From Hymenopus coronatus (taxonomy: Eukaryota; Arthropoda; Insecta; Mantodea; Hymenopodidae), in contig CM060899.1 in assembly GCA_030762935.1 (NCBI GenBank), positions 65,212,501-65,276,500 on the forward strand: a DNA stretch of 64,000 bases. The letters run 5' to 3'. Positions 12,901-27,900 of this stretch are shown here, piece by piece. Both the position numbers and the translations under genes were made by a program. The notes beneath the pieces are model-generated. The model ran no database searches, had not been told where the DNA came from, and saw only the letters and a list, made by a program, of their open reading frames with translations. How positions within the stretch are numbered: position 1 is the first letter of the stretch; each line of letters begins with the position of its first letter.

Positions 12901-15900
12901 GTCTTCAGAGGCTATTCCCAGAAAATTCAAGATATACATTTTATTTGTCATTTAATATATGATATTTTAACCAAAATGGTTAGAGCTGGTAGGCATAAAC
13001 TCGCACAACAATACACCTTTTCTGTCCTAGAACACACTGGCCATCACTTTGCTGGCAGAAAATGTCTGTTTGAACTTTTGCGGCTTCGGCAAATTCGAGT
13101 GCTGCCACTGATGAGAACGTTCTTAGTTTCTGGTGTTGTGAAGTGCACCCAGGTTTCGTCGTCCAGTGACAATTGAATCCAAAAATGACTCGCCCTGTTC
13201 TGCATAGTGGTCCTGGAATCCATGACCAGCTTCAACATGTTGCTGTTTATGGTCTTCGGTGAGCATTTTGGGTACCCACCTTGCACACACCTTATAATAA
13301 TGCCAATGTTTGGTTAAGATCTTGTCAATTGTAGTCTTACTGACTTCAGTGATACATTTGCACAGCTTGCAAACTGTCTCACACTGATCTTTAAGCATTT
13401 CTTGCTCCACTTTTGTAATTGTTTTGGCCGAAAGTAAAGGCCAACCGGAATGCTGTTCGTCATGGATGTCTGCACATCCATTCTTGAACTCTCTGACTCA
13501 CTTTCGCATATTTTTGAAGTCCATACACTGTGGCCCATAGACTTTGCATAACTGACGATGAATGTCACTGAGGATAGTGCCCTCGGCACTCATAAAATGG
13601 ATCACTGCATGCAACTTGCACTTGGCGGCGGAAGCGACAGCAAGCTCAATCACAAACGGCTGCCCAGCCAAGACTAATGGTTGCAAAGGGTTCAGTGTGG
13701 TGGGGATTTAAAGAGGTGAAATCAAGCTACACGCCAGTGTTGCCAGATCTTGCGTAAAAGCATTCCTCATGCCTCCAGCACCTTGGAGACCTTATTTTAA
13801 CGACATGCCTCAGACAATAGAAATAGAAACAAAAACAACAAAAGCAGAAATGGTTAGGATAATGTCATCAGATTAACTAAAGTGCTCTTTATTTCTAGAA
13901 TAAACATTTTCAATAAATGCATTATTACCTTGAAAAAGTCATCTATTGTTGCCCTCATTTCTTTCCATGTTTTGTTTAGAAGAATGATGCATATACAGAA
14001 GAATTCTTCAAATGGATGGTCGTGAGTAAAAAACATGGGATGATAATTTTGACCTTGCTCACTTGGTGGCTCTCCTATCCTCAAGACTTCACACAATAGT
14101 TTGACTAGCTCCACACTAGTTCGGCCAAATGGACATTCATGCTCATCAGCACGGCAAGAGTTTTCAAGCACCACCTTTGAGAAAAAAAAAAAATCATATA
14201 TAAGCTTTTTAGCAACCAGTAAGTCACCTTTGCTAAATTAATATCCTAATTACACTCAACTTATTTGAACAAATATATAAGGTGTGTTAAAAAAAAATCT
14301 GATGTGTTCCATTCACTTCACTTTCTCTACATCTCTGTTACCGATTATTGTTAAAAAGCTTATTCTTCTATCTACTTCATGCTAATTGAGAAACATTATT
14401 AGCAGAAATACCTTCTAATAACAGAAGGGAAATAATGGGATACACCGGGCTAAAACAATAATCAAATCTTCTAAAAGCTGGTTGCCATGTGGTTGAAATT
14501 TATTTCTTTGCATTGCCAGGAGTTGTCAAATTCATGTTTATGAAAAGTTTTGGTGTATTTTAATACTGAAACCAATAAAATGTCCAACTCCACAAAAAAA
14601 ATACATATGACATAAATTGTGTGTTTTAACAAGATCTACATTTTTTTGTGTAGTATGCTTTTGTCTAACTTTTATGGCTTACTGGTTATCCAAAATCCAG
14701 CAGAATTCATCCAGAATAAAGAGGTCTTCAGAGGCTATTTCCAGAAAATCCAAGATATACATTTTATTTGTCATGTAAATGTCTTTAATATATGATATTT
14801 TAATCAAAATCATTAAGATCCATTTTTAAGAAAATCAAAATTTTTTCACATAAAGGGTAGTTTGGGGTGGAGGGTGTGGGATTTTCCTCAAAATCTTCGT
14901 GTCACATCCTTGGAAGAAACTATACTTAAATACTAAGCTTAGTATTTTATGGACTCTTCATTTTTAAGTATGTTCACATTATATAAGGTGCGTTTAAAAA
15001 AATATACAACTTTTGAAATAGTGCAGCAACCGGATAGGGAACATACTATGGCTATTAAACACATCTAGCAGTAGGTTTTGATAACAAAGGCTGAAAAATC
15101 AGGTCTGGCAGAACACTGTTTTAAACTTGACCACTTTGATAACACCACAATTATTGCCAAGGAGACTGGATATTGGCCACGCAGGGTAAAAGAGACACTG
15201 GCTATCACCTCGGAAAGACACAATCTCAACAGAGATTCAGGACTACAATTGAGCAATGCTTGGAAACCAGCCTTAGACCTGCAAAAACGTCAGCAGAGAA
15301 ACACAAATCAGACCCTTAGAAGACACTCATGAATCACAATGTTTTCTTTCACGTCCATGCTCCATTCCACCTCACCGGGCACACCTCAACATGCTGATTG
15401 CCTGCACAGAACCCACAAATATACCTATATTAAAAACACATCAGTTCATTTCATTCAGTAACTATGAAGACAGGAACAAGGTATGCTCCTGAAACGTTGG
15501 TGCCTCAGCATATCTACACCTGGCTGGAAGCCCCAGAGAACTTCAAAGCTTGCATTAGTTTTTATATTATGAAAAGTACTTATCTATTTTACATATTGTG
15601 ATTATACCCGATGGCTGTGAATGCCTTACTTCAGAAATCATAGCTGATTGTTGCCATGCATTGTTACACCTGCATTAGTGGATACAAGTGTTATTGAAGT
15701 AAGACTGATACATGTAGGACATGCGTGCAGGTAAATGCAGTGAAGGTCACACGGGCAGCACAGCTCGCGGCTAAGTTTTGTAACAAACTTACTGTAGATA
15801 GACTGAAAAATTCAATACCATAGCCAGAACATGGATTTCTGGTCTCTAGCTGTTTGCTCTTACCACTGAACTGCCATGGCAACATACTGACACAACATTC

Positions 15901-18900
15901 AGTTCCTCAACTGGCTTGCAAGTTTTCTGGTAAACCATAAAGTTACCTCAAATTATTTTGAGATCACAGACCCAAATGTGACTTATAATGTTGTAAGTAT
16001 ACACAAGTATACACTCGATTATCCGTGATAACATGGGGGAGAAGCATGAATAATCAAGAAACCCATAATTTAATGCTTTTAAGATGCAACATAAATATGT
16101 AAATTGGAAAACAAGTTTAAAAGCTTTTTTTCAACATGTATTCTTTGTTCAAAAGTTTATTCTACTTCTGTGCATAAGTATTATAAATCTGTTTATTTCT
16201 TAAAATGTCTGTGATGATCTGATGAGACGAGTTGACATTCTAGCAGAGCATTTTGGATTTTTCTAGCAGTAAGTTCATGAATCCCATGAGTTGTTTGAAT
16301 CTGGTTAGCCAACCAGATGAGGCATTAAATTCTCCCTCTAACCCTAGAGCTTCATATAAAAATGTAGCCTTTTCAGCACACATCGCGAGTGAAACAATGG
16401 CACCTTCTGCTCGTTTTTGGCTGAACCATTATACAAGAGCAGGATCTAAGTCATACAATGTAGGTCTCATGGTTTTCGTGCAGATGGTTTAGAATTAGAA
16501 TTACAGTTCCTGATAAAATCCTATGTTTTCTGCCTTTTGTTTTAATGTCCCGAACCGTTTGCATTCCAATCATATAATCAGCATTTAGTTTTGCAAGTTT
16601 CCCCCTTCTCAAATCTTTCAATTAATTCTAATTTTTGTTTTGCTGTCAGCACATGTTTTGTTTTTAATTTCTCTGCCATTTCTTTTACAAATTTCTTTTA
16701 ATTTGCTTTGTCGACACCTACATGCTAATTAACACCAGAAAAATTGAACTTTTTTTAATTTACATGGAACAGGCAAGCCAATAACAAAGGAAACAGTACT
16801 CTGTTGTTACGTGGTGATCATTTAAATAATGAAAATGGCACTTATTGTCACTCGGCAGATCCTACATTGTTGTTTCCTAAAGAAAAACAATCTACAATAA
16901 TTTTTTGGGGGGGAATGCAAGATAATCTGCAAACTGGATAATCAGGAGCAAACTGTATTTAATGTTCTGGGCTTCATAGTTTAACCAAATATTATGTCAA
17001 TTAGTGTTATTTGTTTTACCGTACAGCTGTGTGTAGGAAAGGAGTTGGATTAGAGACTCTAGATCCATGATTCAAATCTCGGCTATGGCATTGAATTTTT
17101 CAGTCTGCCTTTACCTAACTCCTTTTCTACACACAGCTGTGTGGCAAAACAATTAAATAACTCTGATTGATTTAGATCATTTTTCTAAACTTTAATTTTT
17201 ACATTTCTACACATTCAAAACTTAATATGAACCACAAAATACATGCTAGCAAGCTGAAAATTTTACTGCATCTTCCCAAAACCACTATAAACAAAATTAA
17301 GTTTGGATATTTTTATTACAGCATTACTTTTTGAAACAAAAAATAAAATGTACGCAGAAACAGTAAACATTTTAGAATTTTTTTTTTTTACATCAATATA
17401 CATTTTTTCTCCCTTTGTAATGAAAATGTAAAAATCTGATACTTGAAGCTTTTACAGTATTGCCAAAAATGTTTACTCATTTTATTCAAAACCTATACAA
17501 CAACTACGTTTTGAAAAATGCATATATTTTAAACCAAAATTGTTAATATCTCAAAAACAGTTAGAATTGGAGAAACGAAACTAGCAGAATCATGTGCTTC
17601 TGAAACATGTTTTCCAAAATTGGCAGTCGACCAAAGAAATTGACAATGGAAGCACATGGCTTGAAACATGTTTTCCAAAATAAAAAGTAAGTGATGTAGT
17701 GTTACAAAATTGATTCAACTAATTTTCAATTGTTAAAACACATCACTGTCACAAAGTCCACCATATATTAGTAATAGAACATTATCTGTTTATACCCCTG
17801 ATGTGTGTGTACCAAAATGGAAGCCTCTAGCATCAAAATTGTGGAAAACCTAAATTTCCCCCACCACCTCCCTTAATCAACTTTAATTATCTGGCAATGT
17901 TGCAATAACAATATTACCATGTTTTTGTGGGCAGTTGAAATCGATTTGAGTACGCTTACCATATTGAATACTGCATTGAAACGCAAATTCAAATCGTATT
18001 AAATCTTGGATCTGATCCTCTTAAAAAGAGGAATTGGAATGAGATTGAAATATGTTGCATAGAAACACTTCCCCATATTTAAAGTATTTTGAATATGGTA
18101 ATGACATTTTTTCTGCTATACTCGTTGCACATGGCAGTATTATGTTAATGCTTTTTGTTTATTGCTCTGTGATTGATTATAACAGAACCAGTTGATGGTT
18201 TCTATAGTTTGCAGTGCATTTTAATATATAATTATTTATTGGATTGTTTTTTCACACAAGCTGTGCGTAGGACATGAGTTGGATAGATAGAATCAGATTG
18301 AAAAATTTAATGTCATAGCCGGGATTTGAACCATGGATCTCCCGATCTCTAGCCAGTTACTCTGCCACTGAGCTACCATGGCAACATGCCAGCATAGCAC
18401 TGAATTTCTCAACTGACTTGCATGTTTCCCGGTAAACCACAAGGTGTTTTCTCAAATTATTTTGAGATGACAATCCCAATGGCAACGTACAATGTTGTAA
18501 GTACTTAAGTCCCAGGATTCATAGTGTAGCCAACTATTAAGGTCAATTGGTATTGGATTAATTGTTTTTTCGCACAAGCATTGTGTAGGACAGGAGTTGG
18601 ATAGGTAGAGTCAGACTGAAAAATTCAATGCCATAGCCGGTATTTGAACCACGGATTTCCCAATCTCTAGCTGGTTGCTCTGCCTCTGAGCTACCATGGC
18701 AACATGCTGGCATATCTCTGAATTTCTCAACTGACTCGCATGTTAATAATTATTTAACTTCTAAACCTTCTTAAAATATACAAATAACAAATATATGTTT
18801 AACAGGTTTGCCAATGCAATTCCAAGTTGACCAACATAAATTTATACCCAAAGCTTGCGTATTCAAAATGATCTCAATTCGTACTGAATTTAACATGTGA

Positions 18901-21900
18901 AACAAGGATCGTATTGAGATGGAATTGGACTCAAATTGATTTCAATTCCCAATGGAGACATGGTAATTAACACATTGAAGACCGGGTGTTTCAGTAGTTG
19001 AAGTGCCAAGAAACCCAGGGTCTTTACGCCTACTTTGAGTTATTATTTAAATACACCAATCAAATCTGCCAAAAAATATTAGGACAATCTAAAAGTATGG
19101 CATTCAAGGATTTCTCAACAAGAAAATAGTCATAACTTCTGTATTAATATTTTATTTTAAATTTACAAGTATCAAATATGAGTTTGAAAAATACTGCATA
19201 AAGCTGCTTACACTCCATTTATTCAAAGTTCGAAAAACTCTCCCTCGGAATCAGCATTTTCCCAGCTTCATTTCTATCCTGAATTTCAATTTCAGTTCAC
19301 AGAAATCGAGGAAAGTGCAGCATTTTAACATTTAAGAGCACAAACATAACAAATACATCACCACGTTCAAAGAAAATGGCCACCACTACCCGAGAGCAGC
19401 CAATATTATTAAATCTCCTAAAATTCCTAATAGTTGGCTAAAGCAAGGACAGATGCCAGCACAAATCAGACAACTAAACGATATCTGATGTATGTTCTTT
19501 GCAGCATAGCCCAAGACCGAGTAAAGGTCGTGGAATTGCATTAAAATCGTTAGAAATACCTGCCTGAGCTATACTTGGACTTGGGCTCTAATGTATTAAC
19601 AAACTTTAAACAAAGTTTGGAAATAAAAGAATTTGTTGTTATTATTATTATTACAGTAATTAAAAATAAATAGTGCACCTTTGTATAGCTTTCAGTGTGA
19701 TTTCTAGCAAAATAAACCATGCAGTCAAGGGCAAGCATTCCCGGTGGTGTCTCCGTGAAATCCAAAGTAGGATTTATGTCACACTTAAAGCCTAATTTCT
19801 TGTAGTCCTTTGCTTGCTGTCTGCGAGCAGTAACATCTGCTCCAATTCCTGTTCCATCTGTATCAAAAGCAATCCTTCTTAATTCCTTTATCTTTTCCAA
19901 AGCCTCTTGATCCTGTGGATCCATTTTACAATTCATTCTCTGCTCCAAGAGGCCAAGCGTAAGTGTCTGAAGTACATACAATTGATGTGCCATCTCCACT
20001 CCAACCTGCATGTATTCAAAATTACATTAATATTTTACTTTCTCTACATGTATTATGTACATAGTATATAGAGAAGGTATTGCACTACACCCAAAAATTC
20101 GATACCGAGATTTCATCAGAAATATATGTTTTAGGGTCCCCTGGATCCAAAAAAGCATTTTCAGAAAAAGGTCTGTGTATGTGAACATTATAACTCGAAA
20201 AAGAAAAGTCTGTAAAATACCAAACTTGGTATTTAAGTTCAGTGTCTTCCAGGGATGCGACACGAAGATTTTGAGAAAAATCCCTCCACCCAATATTACT
20301 CTTTACATGGAATTTTTTTCGAAAATTTTTATTTTCTCAAAAATGGCTCCAACAATTTTGATTAAAATATTGTATATGAAAGATATTTACCTAAGAAATA
20401 GTAATGTATATCTTGAATTTACTGGGAATAGCTTCTGAAGACTGCTTTATTCTGGATGAATTTTACGAAATTTTGCATTAACTGCTAAACCATAAGAGAT
20501 GGACAAAAATTTATCACACAAAAACTGTAGAGCACGTTAAAATGCACAGTTTATGTTATATACATTTTTTTTTTTAAGTTGGTCATTTTTGAAATATTTC
20601 TTGTTTTTGGTTTCAGCTTTAAAAACCTTATACTTTTCTCATACAGGAATTTGTCAACTCGTGTCCATACAAACAAAGGAACTTCAGTCACATAGCAACC
20701 AGCATTTGACTATCACTTTAACCTATGGTACTCCCTTATTTCGCTTCTACTTTCAAGGAAGCAAGTAATAAGGCTATTTCTGCTTACTTTTTCTCCATTA
20801 GAATGAAGTAAATAGAAGCCTAAGCTTTTTAACAATAATTTGTTGCAGAGATGTACAGAAAGTCATGTGAATGGAACACATCAGATTTTTTAGCAATGCA
20901 CTAAGTTATAAATAGAAAAAGTAAAAATGGAGTTTTCGTTCCTAACATGAGAATATTGAAGTATCGAGGAACTATAAAAAAATTTGATGTATCCCATTCA
21001 CATCTCTACACATGACTTTCTCTATCTTCTGTAACAAATTATTGTTAACAAGCTTATTCTTCTTCTAATTCATGCTAATCGAGATAAAACATTAGCAGAA
21101 ATGGTCTTATTACCTAGTTCCTTATAAGTAGAAGGGAAATAAGGGAATGTACTAGGATAAACTGACAGTCAAATGTTTTAAAAGCTGTTGCTATGGGACT
21201 GAAATCTGTTTCTTTGCGTAGCCAGGAGTTGATAAGTTCCTGTATGAGAAAAGTTTTAAGAATGTTAAAACTGAAACCAATAACAAGGAATATCTCAAAA
21301 ACAGTCAACTCCACAAAAGAAAGTATGACATAAATTGTGTATTTTAAGGAGCTTTACAGAGGTCTTAGAGACCATTCCTAGAAAATTCAAGATATACATT
21401 TTATTTGTCATGTAAATATCTTAGACATAACAGATTTTAATCAAATTTGTTGTAGCCATTTTTGAGAAAATAAAAATTTCTGAAATTTTTTCCATGTAAA
21501 GGGTAGTTGGGGGTGGAGGGATTTTCTTGAAAATCTTTGTGTTGCACCCTTGGGAGATACTGAATTTAAATATCAAGTTTGGTATTTAAAAGCTTTTTCG
21601 TTTTTGAGTTATGCTGCCCACATACACACACATGGACCTCTTTCTAAAACTGCCTTTTTTTGGATTCAGGGAATCCCAAAACATATTTCCGGTGAAATCT
21701 TGGTATCAAATTTTTGGGTGCAATAAAATACCTTCTCTATACACTATGTACACAGTATGTGCAGAGAAAGTGAAAATGAGAGAGAGCAGACAAATCCAGC
21801 CTTTAAAAATACATACTGGTTAAAAATGATATGCTCAATTATACTTTGAATTTTCTTATTGGGCCAAAATTGAAAATCTGATGTGTTCCACTCATTTGAC

Positions 21901-24900
21901 TTTCTCTACATCACTGTTAAAAAGAATATTATTCTATATACCATATACTAATACAGATTAACATTAACAGAAATTGTCTTAATTGATTGCTTCCTTGCAA
22001 GTAGAAGGAAAATAAGGGAATAGACTAAGCTAAAGTGATAGTCAAATCTTTTAAAAGCTGGTTGCAATGTGGTTCAAACCTGTTTCTATGCATGGTCAAG
22101 AGAAAAGGAAAAGAAAAGTTTCATTATTTTAAATCTGAAACAAATAACTTGAAGTATTTGAGAAATGGTCGATTCCACGAGAAAAAAAAAAAAAAAAGTT
22201 TAAGACATGAATTGTATGTTTTGACAAGATCTACATTATTTATGTAGTAAGTTTTTGTCTATCTCTTATGGTTTACCAATTACACAGATATGCATTTTAT
22301 TTGTCATTTAAATATCTTAAATATAAGAGATTTTAATCAAAATCGTTAGAGCCAGTTTTGAGAAAATCAAAATCTTTGAAATGTTTTCTATGTAAAGGGT
22401 AGTTTGGGGTGGGGGGTTCCTTGAAAATCTTCATGTCACACCCTTGAATATCAAGTTTGGTATTTAATGGTCTTTTTGTTTTTGAGCTATGCTCCCCACA
22501 GACACACACATAGATGTCTTTCTAAAGGTGTTTGTTTTTCTGATTCAGGGGGACCAAAACATGTATTTCCAGTGAAATCTCGACATCAAATTCGTTAGTG
22601 GAATACAATACCTTCTCTATCCATTATGTACATTATACATGCAGGCTAGAGAAAGCAAAAATGCATTATTTTTGGATTCAGGGGTCTCAAAACACATTTT
22701 TGTTGTAAATCTTGGTATCAAATTTTTGGGTGGAATACAATGTCTTCTCTATCTATGGTGTACGTTGAACATATGGCTAGAGAAAGTAAAAATATATTAA
22801 TATGACAGGAGGAACCCATTTACAAATAGAGTAACTATTACCATGCACGTTTCCAAGCATGTAAACAGGAACCTACTATGCGCACACCTTTACTTAGGCA
22901 ATAGTTTTACAGAGAAGGATATGGGGGAAGAAGAGAGAGCTCACCCAGCAGTCTTTCTGTGGTGTTGTCAACCAATGAAAGCTTCTCTCTTTGAGGCCTT
23001 CGGTCATTATAGTGGATAGGTTATCAAATTTACTGTGAACTAGTTGAATAATCAAACGAAACACATCACACCAGCATGTGAATGTATTCTGGGCTCTACA
23101 CACAGAATGAAACATTGGTATTGAAGCCATTAGATATCAGGGAGTTTAGCGTACTTATGTTTCAACATTCTTCTAACAACGAAACGAAACCTCCCAAACT
23201 AGAGAGTCTAGCGCCCAAGAAAAGGTGCAGGCATAGATCCATATAAATGTGAAATTTGTTTTAATGATCTCAGTTGCTCAAGAAGAATTGACAACAATCA
23301 TAGCAACAATGGATCAATGCCATCTGTTAACTATATTGATAATTTTAATGGAAATTATGAGCATTTTCATGGCATTGTGGACAATTGCAGCTCTTTGACA
23401 TGTGCCATATGATTCCTGACTCAATCGACGCAACAATTTGTTTGGAGAGTTCACTAGCCTTCTTTGAACATTTGTAACAATCTCTGCACTCAATGGTGGT
23501 CTATATTTTCCACTCTCACTAATGAGTATACCAGTTGTCCCCAGCTTTCTTGCTAGTGATAAAATTGTTGCATTTGTCGGAACATGCCACACATTAAATT
23601 CTCTTGGAAATTCCCATTGTCTTCTTCCAAGGAATTTGTCTTCCAATATGTCTTCACAATGAAAACATACTCTCGCATGTTACTGTTATGACTGCAAACT
23701 AAAGACTGTCTACAATGCTATGAAAATGGTTGTAATTTCCATCAAAAACAATATAGTCAACACATGACATTGATTGATTACTGCCATGACTGTTGTTGAT
23801 TCTCTCTGAATCACTGAGTTCATTAAAATAAATTTCACATTCTACGAACTATCAGAGTGAAATTATGGCCTATTAAAGTGCTTCAGGTTTATATAGATCA
23901 CACTCTATAATAATGCATTCTTCCAAGCATGTATCATGGTACAAACTCTGTCCTTTGCCTTAATTTATATTACATTCCATTCACTTGCATATTTCTAAAT
24001 CAACACCAAACTTAAATAGCAGTGGCCAATAATGAAAATGTTTTGGGCGCAAAAATAGTTAATTCTTATGTATTTCCATCTGCTGAATTAAGAAATCACC
24101 ATAAAAATGACAGATTAGCTCTTGCCTTGGAGATAAAGTGACATTTCATTTTTATATCAGCACTTTTAGTTTGGGCATAATTTTGTTTTGGGAGTTGGCG
24201 CAACTGTCCAATAACAAAACATAAATGCTCTTAAGCTGTTTGCAATTCATAAATCTAGATACTGTTGCTCTGAATGTGAGTTTCATATAGTTTCTGCTGT
24301 AATCAATGCAGAATTTCTGGTTTGAGAATGCTTTTGTAGTGTAAAATTCATAAAAATGCCATGAAAATGTGTAAATATGGTGAATAATATTTTTGTTACG
24401 TTTGTGGTGAAACAAAATTTTCCTCACAGAAACGCAATCTGATGCCACTTGTAAAGACAGCCTATCAGATTATTTCAGTGTGAAAGCAAGGGACCAGGAT
24501 AAGTCTTGGGCTCCACATACATTCTGTCAAGAAGGTACCGGAAAATGATCATTTAAAAATCCTGTTTAAAAGGAGATTCGAAATTATTATTGTCGCTAAG
24601 TTGGTACAACTTTTCCCTATACCCACGCAGAGTTTGATCGCCATCTGTCATCTAGTTTGTTTACAGTATGCCATTTTGTTAGTCCATCACAAAGGTGATT
24701 TGCGATTTTACGATGGACACAAATATTGAACAAAGAATCTGTCTCAAATTTTGCATTGCAAATTGTATTTTGTGTGCCAAATCGCTGAAAATGTTACACA
24801 GGGCTTACGGTGAACTGACTTTATCAAAAATATGTGCATATGAGTGCTACAGTGCATTCAAAAATGGTCGAGATGTGGTGGAAGATTTGCCTCGCTCTGG

Positions 24901-27900
24901 TCAGCCATCAACGGTTTCAACTGAACTGAACATCGCTAAAGTGAAGAAAATGGTGTCTGAAAATCGTCATTTAGGTCTGAGAGAGATTGCTGCTGAACTT
25001 TCTGTGTCTCACGAATCAATTCATACCATTTTAAACAATTGTTTGGGCATGACACACATTGCAGTTTGGTTAGTTCCAAAAGATTTGAATTTTCTACAAA
25101 AACTCAATCGCATAAGGATTGCTGAAGACATGCTAGAACGAGCCAGTTCTGACCACACATTCATGAAATGCATTGTAACTGGTGATGAGACATGGGTTTA
25201 CGAGTTTGACACTCAAACCAGTCAACAAGCTTCCGAATGGCGCCTTCCAAGTGAACCGAAACCTAAAAGGGTATGTCAAACTCGATCAAACTGAAGGTCA
25301 TGTTGACAGTTTTTTTTCTTTGATTATTGCGGTGTCGTGCACTCAAGAGTTCTTGCCAGAAGGTCAGATGGTAAATAAAGACTATTATCTGAGTGTTATG
25401 TGGCATTTGAGAACAAATACGTCGAAAAGGCCAGATTTGTGGAACGACAACTCATGGATTCTGCACCACAATAACGCACCAGCGCACACAAGGCTATTAA
25501 TGTGAATGAATTTCTGGCCAAAAACTCAACAAATTTCATCGAACAACCACCGTATTCACCTGATTGCTCCTGCTGATTTCTTTCTCTTTCCAAAACTCAA
25601 GTTACCACTTTTTGACCAAGTTTTGGAGGGAAAAGAAAAGGAAGCTTGGGAACTGTTCAAGAGAGTTGTTCGTGGATTTTTAGGCAACAAAAGAGATGCC
25701 AGTGCTCTTCCAAAAATACTATAACCTTGGATGTTTCATGTCCCTTAAAATCCATTTTCTCCACTCCGATCTTGGCTTTTCCCATCCTAGTTGTGGAACT
25801 GTCAGTTGTGGAACTGTCATGGAGAAAGATTCCATCAGGACATTTCTGTTGTGAAACAAAGATATCAGGGACATTGGAATGAAGCAATGCTTGCGGTTTA
25901 CTGTTGGTCTTTTTGTAAGGATGCTCCGGAACTCTCTTACAAGAGGTAAGCTAAAATAAGACGTTCTCATGAAACCATCACAAGATTCTCTGCAGCCCCA
26001 ACCTTTGCGAGGTATTCTTCCAGCAATTCAGAACTTTCAGAATGTAACTACCATTTAAAAAAAATTGAAATGCACTTTCAATGTTGTTAGCATATGTAAT
26101 TAAAATGTATCTTTTTCTCTTAATTCGTTAATATGAAATACTTTCACCTAGTATGTAATACAGAAATTAGAGCTAAGAAAACATTTTCATTGTCATATTC
26201 GTTTTTTTCGACACAAAATTAGTGAGAATTGACTCATGAAGTGCAGGAAACATTCAAAATTTGTTTTTTTGTTGGCCAGTGTAATTCAATTATTTCAGAA
26301 GTGTGATAATACATTTTTTATCAAAATCAGTTTTTGCAGAAGATATCTAAACTGTAAGCATGAAAGAAATTAAATAAAGATTAGGTTAACTTATCTTGAT
26401 TAAGCAAAGAGTTTACTTTAACTTCAGAACAGGTTTATGAATGTTTCTAGGCATAAGATATACTCACACTTAATTCTGAGCCATAATTCTATTTGGATTA
26501 TATTTCAGAAGTGACTGGTTCTTGAGTAATTATGTTTAAAGTGTTTCCTAATGTCTATGACTTAGCAGATTTTTATGTCTTATGAGGTAAACCCATGGCT
26601 CTCAGCATTTGGAAGGTATGATCTCATTTATGGTTCTGCCAAATTGTATGAGCCAATGATGTTAGAGGACTTGATCACGTGATATTATGAATTGGTAAAC
26701 AGCTGTGAATTGGAAAAGAAACCAGTATTGGCCATGACTTGTGCAGATCTGAAATTGGATGTGAGCTGAATTATTCTTGGTGTATTGTTGAGGTAGTTAT
26801 TGAACATGGATATATAAACAGATACTTGGCAGAGATATGTTCAGGTGTAAATATGAAATATTAAGGTAATCTAAAGCTGAATGAACCTTGTATTTTCTAA
26901 GTGTTATTGTAAAACAAATCTGAGGTGAGTGGAAACCATGAAGCTGCAGTCAACAACTGGGTAGTATGGTCCTGAGATTTTGTCAAAGTTAGATTTGGTA
27001 AGTGTGGGTCAAAATAAGGGATAAAAATGGAGTTTCCTAAAACTATTTCCAACGGTTTTTGAAAAAAGCAATGCAAATTAGGCGTTTGTGTAGAAAAAAA
27101 AAGTGAAATCTGATCTGCAGTCAAAGTCAACTTTTACCCTGATTTAAATGTTTAAATTCTCATTCATTTTAAAGATAAAAATGTGTTCCTTTGGTTTTTC
27201 AAAAGTTGAAAATGCACTTGGGTTTCTGAAATAAATAATTCAAACATATAAAAGCTCAACAATAACTTATAAACCAAAATTACCTGTCCAGAGGCAGACT
27301 GAATAACATTTGAGAGTATTACATTACGAACTTGCTTTGAAGATAAAGTGGCAGCAATTGCTTTCCTTTTTGCGATATCAGCTTTTAAGAATAGTGCATT
27401 TATTAGTGCAATTGCATTTTGCTGTATCACAGGGTTTTGACATTGGAGATGCATCACAAGATTTGGAAAGGTAACTTCTTTTTCAACCTGGCCATATTTT
27501 CCAGAGCTATTAAGCACTATATTTTCCAAAATGGACAGTGAAGCCTGCACAATTTTTGCATCCTGTGGCACAGATTGATTATTTACATAACTGGCAACTT
27601 TATTTATAAATGGAGTTTCCAATATATCCCATGACACAATTCCGTGATCCATCAATTCCACAAACGAAATCAAGCAGTATGCTAGCATATTCCCTTTACA
27701 CTTTCCTCCTTCAATCATGCTGATAATCAAAGCTAGTCCTTGTTTATTTATAAATTCCAGAGCAAATGTCATATCTGTGCTCAATTTCGAAAGCTTTAAT
27801 AAAGCAGGTGTCTTTTCGTCATTTGTCCCAGAGTTTAGCTTCTGCAAAATATCCTGTGCTGTCGTTGATGGAGAATGGGTTAACCTCAAAACTGAACCAT

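Noticed and set aside
16253..16492. Plus-strand 79-residue ORF
   Set aside because: Opposite strand of the pogo CENP-B-type DNA-binding region.
18309..18380. Functional tRNA gene
   Set aside because: Head has A and B boxes but a mismatched acceptor stem, and it continues into a SINE body that recurs elsewhere in the window.
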